Assembly (NCBI GenBank): GCA_964484185.1
Contig: CAZAEQ010000024.1
Coordinates: forward strand, 1-64,000
Direction: 5' to 3'
DNA from: F1-120-MAGs238 sp964484185
Lineage (GTDB): Bacteria > Planctomycetota > Phycisphaerae > Phycisphaerales > UBA1924
Length of the DNA stretch: 64,000 nucleotides
The notes under the pieces are model-generated. The model did no database searches. It was not told where the DNA came from and saw nothing but the letters and a program-made list of their open reading frames with translations. Positions 9,154-17,688 of this stretch are shown here, one piece after another. The translations under genes and the position numbers were made by a program. Each line of letters begins with the position of its first letter. The stretch's first letter is position 1.

Positions 9154-10875
9154 TTAGCAGCCGATACTGAAAGCGTCAACGAAATCGAGGTAGTCGAAGA
9201 AGTCGATGACGGTGTCTTGATTGAAATCGGCAGATGGGAGTGCACTTGCAAATGCATCCACGAAGTCGAGGTAGTCGAAGAAGTCAACTGTGCCATCGAT
9301 GTTGAAGTCAGCCGCACATGTGGCGGCACGAGTCACGACCATGTTGTCTGCGAAGAAGATAACGCCATAGTCCTGGCAGGTCAGAGGGGGAGCATCGTAA
9401 TGAACCACGGCACGATTGAAACCGGCAGGCGCGACAATGGTCAGTGTTCCAGATGGATAGCTTCCTGGAATGGGGCACGTGGCCGTGTTTGTTGCAACGA
9501 AGACGCCGTCCATGTAGACAGTTACGCGCATTCTCGCAGAGTCATCGCATCCGAGTTCCTGAGGGCAATACAGGATTGAGAAGTCGACGAGCGTGTGCGA
9601 GAAGTCCGCGACGAGATCGGCTCCGAAGATTGTCGTCGGAAAGAGGCTGAGACCAGAGAAGCCAGCGGGACGAATTCCCCACGTGTCGTAGGGCCAGATT
9701 GCAAATGTTCCACCAGAGGTCGAACTCGCAGTGACCGTTGCAGAGATTCCGTTGGATGAGAGTCCTATCGGGAGCGTTGTGTATGCAGGAGCATCATCAA
9801 AATTGAACATCGCGGAAAGCGGGGCCGTTTCAAAGTACGCGAACAACGTGAGGTTTGTCTCTGCCGGGAAGGAATACACTGGTGCCGTGCTTCCATCTGA
9901 CCAGCCGGTGAAGACAAATCCCTGATTTGGTGTCGCAACAAGTTCAACAGGTGAGCCACTGTTGTAGATTCCAGCGCCGCTCACCGTCCCGCCGTAGGCC
10001 GGAATAGGTGTGGTTGTAATTGTGAACGCGGGCACGAAGTTTGCAACAAGAGAGCGATTGACTGTTGCGGGGAAGTTGTATCGCGGATTGTTGCTGACCT
10101 CTGAACCATTCTCAGTCCAGTTCACAAACCCCCATCCGGCATTGGGCGATGCAATCAATGCGACAGTTGAATTAATCGGATAGTCGCCACCTCCAGAGAT
10201 AGTTCCCGCGGCTTGAGGCGAGACGCTGGTGGTGATAGTCACGTTTGGAGCGCTGGAGGAATACAGAGTGAAGGCATGGTCCCCGGAAATGGTCTGGTAT
10301 GGCCCACCAGTTGTCTTGCGGAAATGTGAGTTGTTGCCACCGGTTCCGGCGGCGATACTCCAGTCTGGCGGCCAGTAGTATGTCGGTGTCAGGCCCTGAG
10401 ATGCTTCGATCAGCAACCAGTATTTGGTATCCGCGGCGGCCTGGAACGGGGCATCCAGGACGAATGCGTAGTCGTACATGATCACGCCGCCAAAGGTGCC
10501 AATTGCGGTTTCACCGGCGTTTCCACCGGTAGAGAAGCGGGCCAGTCGACCACCAGTTCCAAGGTCTGGCTGGGATCCGCCAGCGCCGGAGCGGTAGATG
10601 GAGATCGTGAACTCGATGACCGGGGCACGGCCAGCTCCTGAAAGGTAGTTGGTGTACGCGCCGCGCCAGCGAATTTCGTTGATTGCCGCTCCGGCGGAAA
10701 GTGTGAAATTGTCGTAAGAGTACATATCACCGTCAAGTCCATCTGGCGGATACCAAGCGGATTTGAACTGACCACCGGCGGGATTTGGGGGCTGACTGAA
10801 AATCTCGGCGGCACCAGAACGAGCTGTGGCGAACAAGAGAACCAGCAGAGCAAGGATATTTGAAAGGCTTCTCAT
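9154..10875 (-). CDS. Secreted GC-dockerin protein with InlB-type repeats
   Basis: About 573 residues from the ATG at 10875, which has AAGGGGG five bases upstream and a signal peptide. Residues around 200-355 hold two tandem units of the divergent InlB B-repeat type (PQAAGTISGGGDYPINSTV...WTENGSEV and PAYGGTVSGAGIYNSGSPV...WSDGSTAPV), structural modules of surface proteins. The following segment to residue 515 is beta-rich and unassigned. The C-terminus is the paired dockerin-like repeat ending in SIGC. Confidence 0.85.
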   Translation of the reverse strand: MRSLSNILALLVLLFATARSGAAEIFSQPPNPAGGQFKSAWYPPDGLDGDMYSYDNFTLSAGAAINEIRWRGAYTNYLSGAGRAPVIEFTISIYRSGAGGSQPDLGTGGRLARFSTGGNAGETAIGTFGGVIMYDYAFVLDAPFQAAADTKYWLLIEASQGLTPTYYWPPDWSIAAGTGGNNSHFRKTTGGPYQTISGDHAFTLYSSSAPNVTITTSVSPQAAGTISGGGDYPINSTVALIASPNAGWGFVNWTENGSEVSNNPRYNFPATVNRSLVANFVPAFTITTTPIPAYGGTVSGAGIYNSGSPVELVATPNQGFVFTGWSDGSTAPVYSFPAETNLTLFAYFETAPLSAMFNFDDAPAYTTLPIGLSSNGISATVTASSTSGGTFAIWPYDTWGIRPAGFSGLSLFPTTIFGADLVADFSHTLVDFSILYCPQELGCDDSARMRVTVYMDGVFVATNTATCPIPGSYPSGTLTIVAPAGFNRAVVHYDAPPLTCQDYGVIFFADNMVVTRAATCAADFNIDGTVDFFDYLDFVDAFASALPSADFNQDTVIDFFDYLDFVDAFSIGC

Positions 10876-10906
10876 TACAACCCCCTTCATTTCAAGTTTC
10901 AGGGCC

Positions 10907-10943
10907 AACTGGCGCGGCAACAGCGTTTATTACCGCGCCAGTT
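10907..10943 (-). terminator. Hairpin downstream of the 10997-12769 gene
   Basis: AACTGGCGCGG and CCGCGCCAGTT form a perfect 11-bp stem with a 15-base loop, 54 bp after the stop of the minus-strand gene. No T-run follows on the minus strand, so termination is possible but not the standard form; on the plus strand TTTTA follows. Confidence 0.4.
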
Positions 10944-10996
10944 TTATCCCTGCTCTCCGCTCCATCTGCTTGAAGTTGGCGACGCGTGGCGGTCAC

Positions 10997-12769
10997 TCAA
11001 CATCCTGTGCTAAATGCATCTACAAAGTCCAAGTAATCAAAGAAGTCAATGACAGAATCGTTGTTGAAATCAGCGATGGGAAAGCTGGAACTGAACGCAT
11101 CGACAAAATCAAGGTAGTCGAAGAAATCGACGGTTTGGTCGAGATTGAAGTCAGCGGGGCAGACGGACAGGATTGCGGCGTTAGTTATGTCGCTGCCGCA
11201 TTGGTTGGTGACGACGCAGTCGTATGTTCCGATTTCGTTCACAGTGACTTCTTCAATATCGAATCTGAAGTCTGTCGCGCCAAAGATCTCGACCCCATCC
11301 AATCGCCACTGGTAGTGAAACTCAGTATCGCTGCTCGCTGACACTTCGAATGCGGCCGATTGTCCCAATGTTGTGAACACATCTGCTGGATGAGAGAGAA
11401 TCACCGGAACGGGGCAGTCGGATTGGACCGTGAGAGTCGCTGCGATGGAGGCTGCCGTGCCGCACGCGCTGGTGAGCGAACAGGAGTAGCTTCCTGCATC
11501 GGCATAGTCTGCTGCAGCAATTGTGTACACGCTCTGCGTTGCGTTGGGCAGGAGAGCTGCGCCCTTGTACCACTGATAGTTGATTCCGCCGCCGGTAGCA
11601 ACTACGGAGAATGTCGCGGGCTGACCAATTGTGACAGTCTGTGAAACTGGCTGCTGTGTAATCGTCGGAGTGGCGTAGCACCCCAGACTGACATACCACG
11701 CGCTCTGAGCCCCCAGGTGCGTGCCGCTGCCTGCGAACGCTGAGCCGTCCTGGCTGATTGACCCTGTTTCCAAGATCCAGTCGGTGGTGGACACGCCTCT
11801 GGAATTCAAGTATGTTTCGAGCAACTGGGGTGCTGCTCCGTCGATCCAGATACATGCTCGTATGACGCCATTCTCCATGACATAGCCTGTAATGATTGTG
11901 CCATCACCACTGATCGCAGATGCAATGGCGAGAGTACATCCAGGGGGCATTCCCAGGTCCTGAATTCCAGTTGCCTCGGTCCACTTGAACGCGCGAGTGC
12001 TTCCCTCAATTGATTCGGCGGCATAGCCCACGATGACCGCGCCGTTAGCGCTTAAATCGCTCGGCACGCTCATCATGCCTCCCGGAAGCAGGCCGAGGCT
12101 GATGACTGAACCATCCGCTGCCCAGCGACATCCGGTGGGGTGTATGAGAGCAGGTGCGTTGTTAAAGCAGTATCCGGTGTAAAAGCTGCCGTCGCCGGTC
12201 ATGGCAAGGCCCACGGAGTGCGAAGTCCCTGGAAGTCGCTGTCCAAAGCTCTGCATTCCGGTCGCACTTGTCCACTTCCATGCGCTTTCGTTAGAATTGG
12301 CTTCGTAGCCATAGCCGAAGACGATTGCACCATTTGTGGAAGCATCGCTCGCAAACGAAGGTTGGCCCGCAGCGATTGAGCCGAGGTTCTGCATGCCCGT
12401 TGCCTGCGTCCAGCGGCAGGCCGTGTCATATGCCTGGCCTCCGCTTGCGCCCACGATCACGAGTCCGTCGCCACTTATTCCGTACGCGTAAGAATGATCA
12501 GCGCCCGGTGACACACCTAGATTTTGCAACCCAGTCGCGGCGGTCCAACGCCACCCTCTTGCCTGATTGAAGGTGATGCTGCCGCTTCCGCTGGCGACAT
12601 TTCCGTTGTCGCTCAGCAGGCCGCCGTAGCTGTAGGTGCCACCGGGCAATCTTCCCAGATCAACAATATTCTGGGCCTGGCTTGTCCCGACTATTGCAAA
12701 GATCGCAAATGCAGAAAGCAACGTTGCTGCCTTTGAGGTTTCGTTGCTTGAAAATCGCGATTGTTTCAT
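10997..12769 (-). CDS. Secreted GC-dockerin protein: HAF repeats plus two Ig-like domains
   Basis: About 590 residues from the ATG at 12769, giving a signal peptide ending SQAQ. Residues 35-365 are HAF-type repeats (LQNLGVSPGADHSYAYGIS, GIQDLGMPPGC). Two Ig-like domains follow, each with the Trp and paired Cys pattern (YQWYKGAALLPN...AGSYSCSLTSACG and YQWRLDGVEIFG...IGTYDCVVTNQCG). The C-terminus carries two dockerin-like loops and ends STGC. The upstream region holds a shared palindrome/promoter module. It is the first gene downstream of the receiver-only gene. Confidence 0.87.
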   Translation of the reverse strand: MKQSRFSSNETSKAATLLSAFAIFAIVGTSQAQNIVDLGRLPGGTYSYGGLLSDNGNVASGSGSITFNQARGWRWTAATGLQNLGVSPGADHSYAYGISGDGLVIVGASGGQAYDTACRWTQATGMQNLGSIAAGQPSFASDASTNGAIVFGYGYEANSNESAWKWTSATGMQSFGQRLPGTSHSVGLAMTGDGSFYTGYCFNNAPALIHPTGCRWAADGSVISLGLLPGGMMSVPSDLSANGAVIVGYAAESIEGSTRAFKWTEATGIQDLGMPPGCTLAIASAISGDGTIITGYVMENGVIRACIWIDGAAPQLLETYLNSRGVSTTDWILETGSISQDGSAFAGSGTHLGAQSAWYVSLGCYATPTITQQPVSQTVTIGQPATFSVVATGGGINYQWYKGAALLPNATQSVYTIAAADYADAGSYSCSLTSACGTAASIAATLTVQSDCPVPVILSHPADVFTTLGQSAAFEVSASSDTEFHYQWRLDGVEIFGATDFRFDIEEVTVNEIGTYDCVVTNQCGSDITNAAILSVCPADFNLDQTVDFFDYLDFVDAFSSSFPIADFNNDSVIDFFDYLDFVDAFSTGC

Positions 12770-12810
12770 AAAGCTCAGCTTCCGTGACACTAGAGGTTCC
12801 ATCGTTTTTT

Positions 12811-12827
12811 GTGTGGACTGTCCACAC
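12811..12827. promoter_or_regulatory. 17-bp palindrome upstream of HAF/Ig gene
   Basis: GTGTGGACTGTCCACAC is a perfect 8-bp inverted repeat around one base, centred 50 bp before the start codon at 12769. Size and location fit an operator; a partial copy of the arrangement occurs beside the start of the 19419-21758 gene. Confidence 0.45.
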
Positions 12828-12843
12828 GGAACAAAGATACACG
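12826..12843 (-). promoter_or_regulatory. Conserved 18-bp upstream element, copy 1
   Basis: On the minus strand it reads CGTGTATCTTTGTTCCGT, 57 bp before the ATG at 12769. It matches the element at 17589-17606 at 16 of 18 positions, and both lie exactly 52 bp from a GGGGAAACCCC palindrome. Probably part of a promoter. Confidence 0.55.
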
Positions 12844-12893
12844 CGCGTTGCGCGTGCTCATGAAGGGGGAAGTTGGAGAAGTTCGAGAATAAT

Positions 12894-12910
12894 GCCGGGG
12901 TTTCCCCGGC
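12894..12910. promoter_or_regulatory. Palindrome CCGGGGAAACCCCGG, copy 1
   Basis: A perfect 7+3+7 inverted repeat (GCCGGGG TTT CCCCGGC), 125 bp before the HAF/Ig gene and just after the receiver-only gene. It could be a regulator site or a hairpin terminator; its fixed spacing to the 18-bp element, repeated at 17659, favours a regulator site. Confidence 0.55.
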
Positions 12911-12927
12911 CTCAGGACTTTCTGCAG

Positions 12928-13470
12928 TCAGGACCTCGCCCCGTTCATCGACAGTGGACCGCCCCTGGCACCAGCGGCTTTCTCAGAGGTCACGACTGGC
13001 TCGTGCCTGTAGACAAGGGAGGCAGTATCTCGCGACATCGACGTGTCATCTGACTGACGAGAACCGCTTGGAGCAAACGCAGCAAGTGGCGTTACAAACT
13101 CGCCTCCACTGTTGACGACTCGAATCGCGGCCAGCAGCTCCAGATCGACATGGCTCTTTGACACATACCCGACAGCGCCGGCCGCTAATGCACTGCGGAT
13201 GTATGCGGGATCATCGTGCATGTTCAGGACGAGCACTCGAGTACGTGGACATGCCACTTTCCATTGTCGAATTCCACTGATTCCGTTCCCGCGGGGAGTG
13301 CAAAGATCAAGGATGATCATGTCTGGAGCAAGATCAGTTGCGCTTTTGATGGCATCCTGAATGCAATGCATCTCCCCTATCACATTCATGTCTGGCTGGC
13401 TGTCGATAAGTAATCGAAGCGCAGCGCGGAGCATGGGGTGATCGTCGACAACAAGAATACGGATCGGCAT
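12928..13470 (-). CDS. Receiver-domain protein without output domain
   Basis: The 180-residue protein has a NarL-type receiver domain (1-120) with acidic pair D9-D10, phospho-acceptor D55 and K105. The switch residue usually Thr/Ser is Asn83. The sequence is clearly related to the full regulator at 17689-18369 (VLVLxMHDDPAYxRSA), but the LuxR-type HTH is missing; the last 60 residues are low-complexity and basic. It starts 17 bp after the stop of the 13488-15812 gene, so it is probably cotranscribed. It could be a phosphate sink, an inhibitor of the paralogue, or a decaying copy. Confidence 0.8.
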   Translation of the reverse strand: MPIRILVVDDHPMLRAALRLLIDSQPDMNVIGEMHCIQDAIKSATDLAPDMIILDLCTPRGNGISGIRQWKVACPRTRVLVLNMHDDPAYIRSALAAGAVGYVSKSHVDLELLAAIRVVNSGGEFVTPLAAFAPSGSRQSDDTSMSRDTASLVYRHEPVVTSEKAAGARGGPLSMNGARS

Positions 13471-13487
13471 GTCACTATCCAGCCATC

Positions 13488-15812
13488 TCAGCAGCCTGTG
13501 CTGAATGCATCAACAAAGTCAAGGTAGTCGAAGAAATCCACGATGCCATCTTCGTTGAAATCGGACTCGACAGTTCCACCTGAGAACGCATCGACGAAGT
13601 CGAGGTAATCGAAGAAGTCGAGAACTCCATCGCGATTAAAGTCGGCGGGGCAACATTCGATGATCTCAAGTTGGGCGACATCGCTTGTGACATCTCCGCA
13701 GCTCCCGCTGAGAATGCACCGCATGAGCATGGCGCCCGACTTCTGGGTGTGATTTGGATCATCATCCGTGAACCCAACCATGGTGACGCTGAATTGGTCT
13801 GCACCAGCGGCATCGAACGCGCCGAGTACTGAGTGCTCATTGGGGCCATTGACAATCGCGACCCAGCTGAGGCTGTACGGCTCGTACATTTCCCAGCGTG
13901 CAAGAGCGGAATCCGGGGTAGTGATTGAGAACGTTGCGGGCAGCCCCTGACAGAGTGTCTGGGAAGTGGGCTGATCAATAATCTCAACACCGGAACTTGC
14001 GGAAAGTGTGGCCGCATTTGTAACTGCTTCGCCGCAGAAACCGGTGATTACGCACCGTATTTGGTGCGTTGCACCGGCTGGCAGGTCGACGTTGCTGAGC
14101 TGAACTCCGGCGGCGGTCGTTCCAGTTGCGTTGAACGCTATCAAGGATGTGATTGGGTCGAGGTTTGCGCCCTCGGCAATGTCGAACCACTGGGAAGTGC
14201 CAAAGGCCAGCCATTGCCAGCGATATGCAACTGCTCCCTGGGCAACGGTCTCAAATTGTGCGCTGCTTATGCCGCAGACGCGTGCATCGTGCGGATGACT
14301 TGAGATGATCGGAGCTGCGCCGATCGAAAGGGTGGCTGGCGGAGTCGCTTCTGTGCCGCAGGTACTGGTCAAAACACAGCGGAATGCGGCGGGGTTTGTG
14401 ATACCGATCCCACCTGAAAGCAGTGACAAGGTTGATGTCAGAGCACCGCTGGCCAGGAAAGTCTCACTGGTTTGATTGCTGATATTAAAGCCATCAACAA
14501 CTGAGGACCATCCAGAGGCGCCTGATGGCTGCCATTCCCAGGCGTACGTCGGAGGCACGGTCGCCTCGCCGAGCGCAGTAAACTGTGCACCTTCTGTGCC
14601 GCAGATGGTGACAGATTGTGGGCGATCGATGAGTCGGATGCAGGGCGGCGGCCCGCCTGCATCGCCAAAGTACATCAGGTCACAGCGGTGCGTGGGTCCA
14701 TAGATATCGATGTTGAGATACGAGACGTGAGGAGTGCCGGACTCGTCGATGTCAATTGAGTTTCCATAACGACCGAGTATTTCTTGTGGCGAGCCAGTGC
14801 CATCGCCGTCGATCATGGTCAGAACCCAGCCGCCAGCATCTCGACGGGCGATGTATTGATCTTCGAAGCCTGTCATGCCAAAGGTCGCGTACGGCTGATT
14901 CTGGTCGTTGAGTGCGAGGGCGATTCCGCTGCCGCTTTCGTTGGTACGGACGGTCTCAAAGTGCCAACCACTTATGTCCTTATAGGCGTAGGTGATGCCA
15001 AAGTCGGAATTGAACATCATTCGAGGCTGATCGTCGGTGCCAATTGCCAATGAAGGATCGACTCCCTGAATTCCAAGGTTTTCGTAGACCCATGATCCGT
15101 TGTTCAAGGTGGCATAGCGAATCGGGCCCCAGGCATTGATCGCATCCGTGGGGTCTGCAAAGGCGATGTGCGGGATATCTGATGAATCGAGCTGGAGCCA
15201 CGTATTGGAGAACCCGATTGTGGGAGTCCAGACATCAGGGAGCAGCATTTCCGCGGTATCACGCACCCACTGCGAGCCATTCCAGTATGTATACCGCATG
15301 GAGTAGTCGCCGCCGTTCGCGATGTTCATGTAGGCGACGTGCGGTCGCTGCTGGGAATCCAGGGTCATTGACATCTGGGTCGGACTGACACCGGGTTCGA
15401 CGTTGACGGAAGAGGTAGTCCATGAGGCACCAGAGCCAGTTGCGAATCCCATTCCATCCCAGGTGTCATAGATAATTCGGTAGAGCCCATCGGTGCCGCG
15501 GCGCATGGTCGTGTGGCTCCCTGCGCTTGGTGCAACAGTTGTCCACAGCCAGTCTGGTCCGGTGCGCCAGGCGAACCGTAGCGTGTACATTTCGGGGTTT
15601 GGATTGGCGTGATCGTCTTCGCAGTAGTAGCTGATACCAACTTCACCGTTTCTAGCGACGATGGAGCTCCAGTAGCCCACTTTGCCATTGCGGGCTGAGC
15701 CACTATTATCGACAATGGTCTGGGCGCTGGCGGCACTCCCAGCCAACAGTACAAGGCTGGCGGCGAGGGCGGACATGTGGTTTGCTCCGAACGATGAGTT
15801 GTTGCATTTCAT
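13488..15812 (-). CDS. Secreted GC-dockerin protein with Ig-like domains
   Basis: About 774 residues from the ATG at 15812, which has AAAGGA nine bases upstream and begins a signal peptide ending ASAQ. The first 370 residues look like a repeated beta-propeller-type region (repeated 'HIAFADP', 'PHVAYMNIANG', 'PHVSYLNIDIYG' units similar to BNR-like repeats). Three Ig-like segments follow (repeated CGTEGAQF / CGISSAQF and CxLTSTCGT / CVITGFCGE / CILSGSCGD). The C-terminus has two dockerin-like loops and ends STGC. Confidence 0.85.
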   Translation of the reverse strand: MKCNNSSFGANHMSALAASLVLLAGSAASAQTIVDNSGSARNGKVGYWSSIVARNGEVGISYYCEDDHANPNPEMYTLRFAWRTGPDWLWTTVAPSAGSHTTMRRGTDGLYRIIYDTWDGMGFATGSGASWTTSSVNVEPGVSPTQMSMTLDSQQRPHVAYMNIANGGDYSMRYTYWNGSQWVRDTAEMLLPDVWTPTIGFSNTWLQLDSSDIPHIAFADPTDAINAWGPIRYATLNNGSWVYENLGIQGVDPSLAIGTDDQPRMMFNSDFGITYAYKDISGWHFETVRTNESGSGIALALNDQNQPYATFGMTGFEDQYIARRDAGGWVLTMIDGDGTGSPQEILGRYGNSIDIDESGTPHVSYLNIDIYGPTHRCDLMYFGDAGGPPPCIRLIDRPQSVTICGTEGAQFTALGEATVPPTYAWEWQPSGASGWSSVVDGFNISNQTSETFLASGALTSTLSLLSGGIGITNPAAFRCVLTSTCGTEATPPATLSIGAAPIISSHPHDARVCGISSAQFETVAQGAVAYRWQWLAFGTSQWFDIAEGANLDPITSLIAFNATGTTAAGVQLSNVDLPAGATHQIRCVITGFCGEAVTNAATLSASSGVEIIDQPTSQTLCQGLPATFSITTPDSALARWEMYEPYSLSWVAIVNGPNEHSVLGAFDAAGADQFSVTMVGFTDDDPNHTQKSGAMLMRCILSGSCGDVTSDVAQLEIIECCPADFNRDGVLDFFDYLDFVDAFSGGTVESDFNEDGIVDFFDYLDFVDAFSTGC

Positions 15813-15920
15813 AGCTTTTTCCTTTAAGACTGCAAGTGTGTTACGGAAAGAATGAAGGGGATTCACATATTCGAACGCGATGACCGCAGAGGGTTTGAAC
15901 CGGGCACCACAACCGGCGCG

Positions 15921-15950
15921 GCCCAGCCGGATTTACCGGTCCGGCTGGGC
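15921..15950 (-). terminator. Hairpin downstream of the 15978-17525 gene
   Basis: GCCCAGCCGGA and TCCGGCTGGGC form a perfect 11-bp stem with an 8-base loop, 27 bp after the stop of the minus-strand gene. There is no T-run, so it may be a terminator of the non-canonical type or an mRNA 3' stabiliser. Confidence 0.45.
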
Positions 15951-15977
15951 TACACGCCGCAGGAAGTCTGGACGGTG

Positions 15978-17525
15978 TCAACATCCGCTGCTGAACGCAT
16001 CAACGAAATCGAGATAGTCGAAGAAGTCGATCACGGTGTCGTGATTGAAGTCGGATGTGCGTTGTCCGCCCGCGAATGCGTCGACGAAATCGAGGTAGTC
16101 GAAGAAGTCTTTGACCTGATCGCCGTTGAAGTCAGCTGGACATTCCACAGTAAGCGTGACATCAATACTTGAAGCACTTGTGAATGCGTTCGACAGGACG
16201 GCTGAGTAGGTGCCACCATCGGCGGCGGTCACGCCGTGAATGGTCAGTGTATTTGACATGCCCATTGAGCCAGGGGATGGGGCAAAGTGCGCATCGGGAG
16301 TGATTGCGACACCGTTGTGGTACCAGGTGTAATCGGGCGCGATCAGGGTGTCGGCCACCACGACGAACCTGGCCTGTCGTCCGGATCTGACCGCTGTTGA
16401 TTCAGGTTCGGTATCAATGGCAATTGGAACTTCGACAGACAACATAGCTGAGAGCGATTTCACAAAGCCACAGTCGTTCGTCAGGAGGCATGTATATGCA
16501 CCCGCGCTGGCGAGATCGACGGGATCGATATTGAGGTTGGGTTGGTCTTCGCCTTCAAGATCGACACCTTCGTGCTGCCATTGATAGATCAACTGGCCGC
16601 CGCCTGGAGGTGCAACGACGGTTACTGAGAAGTCGGCTGAGCCATCGAACGGGGCGCTGGTGCTCTGCGGCTGAGAGACAACCTCTGGCAACAGTGCTTG
16701 TGTGCAAGTGGAGCCAAAGGTGACTTGCGCTGTAATGAGGTTCGCGATCCTTGGTCCCGGGGCATCTTCCCAACTGCCACCAATGAGTTGCGGCACGTTG
16801 GAGTACACCTCGTAGGAGATAACGGCGCTGTCAGTATCGCCGGGGCCTGGTGCGGGCTCTTCAGTGATCAGAGGAGCACCGGCAAACAATTCCTCGATAT
16901 CCAGGCGATTTCCGCCGGTGACGAGCGGGTCGTTAGTCATGAGTTCTTCGAGTGCAACCTCGCGCTGTGCGTGATTTTCGACTCGCTGCACCCACATCAG
17001 TCGGCCAAGCGGATCGACATTCTCAACAGTTTCGCGAACGACGGGACCTGCGGGAGTATTGACCACTTCGACTCGCACATTGGGAAGTGCGAGTGGCGGC
17101 GGCGGTGGCGGTGGTGGCGGTGGCGGCGGGTCGTTTGGACCGACAACGGTTCCTGGAATCCAACGGAAGCGCTGCGCGGTGACGAGATTGCGACCTGAGA
17201 ACGAGACGCCGAAGTGCTCGATCATGCCGCGACGCGTGGTGTGGTGCGGATTAGCATACCGCACACGGATTCCGATGTTGCCTGGCAGCGCGGTGATCGT
17301 GGGTGAGCCGTAGTTGCCGTTGCGATACGTGTGGTAGACATCTTCAACGTGAGGACCTTCGAGTTCAAACTCAAATTCGTTGCAATCGTCGTGGTCGTTG
17401 TTGTAGACATCGAAGTTTCCCAGTCCACCAATGATGGTGACCGAGCCCGGCGCCCTGCCCACGACGATTGCGATGCAAGCCGCGGCGGATAAGGTCAAGA
17501 GGCGATTGTTACCAAATCCAAACAT
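15978..17525 (-). CDS. Secreted GC-dockerin protein with Ig-like domains and P12 tract
   Basis: 515 residues with a signal peptide (1-28) and AAGGGA seven bases before the ATG. The N-terminal region to about residue 135 is unassigned. Twelve consecutive prolines then form a rigid linker. A central region to about 290 is beta-rich, followed by two Ig-like domains (YQWQHEGVDLEGE...AGAYTCLLTNDCG and YTWYHNGVAITPD...GGTYSAVLSNAF). The dockerin-like pair ends SSGC. This is the first gene after the kinase/regulator pair and carries the second copy of the shared upstream module. Confidence 0.87.
   Translation of the reverse strand: MFGFGNNRLLTLSAAACIAIVVGRAPGSVTIIGGLGNFDVYNNDHDDCNEFEFELEGPHVEDVYHTYRNGNYGSPTITALPGNIGIRVRYANPHHTTRRGMIEHFGVSFSGRNLVTAQRFRWIPGTVVGPNDPPPPPPPPPPPPLALPNVRVEVVNTPAGPVVRETVENVDPLGRLMWVQRVENHAQREVALEELMTNDPLVTGGNRLDIEELFAGAPLITEEPAPGPGDTDSAVISYEVYSNVPQLIGGSWEDAPGPRIANLITAQVTFGSTCTQALLPEVVSQPQSTSAPFDGSADFSVTVVAPPGGGQLIYQWQHEGVDLEGEDQPNLNIDPVDLASAGAYTCLLTNDCGFVKSLSAMLSVEVPIAIDTEPESTAVRSGRQARFVVVADTLIAPDYTWYHNGVAITPDAHFAPSPGSMGMSNTLTIHGVTAADGGTYSAVLSNAFTSASSIDVTLTVECPADFNGDQVKDFFDYLDFVDAFAGGQRTSDFNHDTVIDFFDYLDFVDAFSSGC
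17095..17130 (-). repeat. GGN trinucleotide tract coding 12 prolines
   Basis: Twelve consecutive GGC/GGT/GGG triplets on the plus strand encode P12 on the minus strand within the 15978-17525 gene. Triplets are mixed, so it is not a pure microsatellite. Confidence 0.9.
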
Positions 17526-17588
17526 GTGTATATCCCTTCAGAGGTCGTTTACACTCCAGTGACACGCTCAACTGGGTGAGACCTGCTA

Positions 17589-17606
17589 ACGGGACAAACA
17601 TACACG
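17589..17606 (-). promoter_or_regulatory. Conserved 18-bp upstream element, copy 2
   Basis: Reads CGTGTATGTTTGTCCCGT on the minus strand, 64 bp before the ATG at 17525. It matches copy 1 at 16 of 18 positions. The core TTTGTCCCG recurs upstream of the 7903-9108 gene (near 9148-9156), where the palindrome is absent. Confidence 0.55.
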
Positions 17607-17658
17607 ATCGATTTGCGGCACTTTGCCGGGGTTTACTCAGGAAATTCAGAAACTGTGA

Positions 17659-17671
17659 CGGGGTTTCCCCG
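17659..17671. promoter_or_regulatory. Palindrome CGGGGAAACCCCG, copy 2
   Basis: A perfect 5+3+5 inverted repeat just downstream of the response-regulator gene and 134 bp before the Ig-like gene. It is 52 bp from the 18-bp element, exactly as in copy 1. A half-site GCCGGGG also occurs at 17625-17631. Confidence 0.55.
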
Positions 17672-17688
17672 GTATGGCAGTCGGCACA

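Noticed and set aside
12890..12910. Palindrome as a simple intrinsic terminator of the receiver gene
   Set aside because: No T-run follows on the minus strand, and the 52-bp spacing to the 18-bp element is the same in two places. It remains a possible second function.
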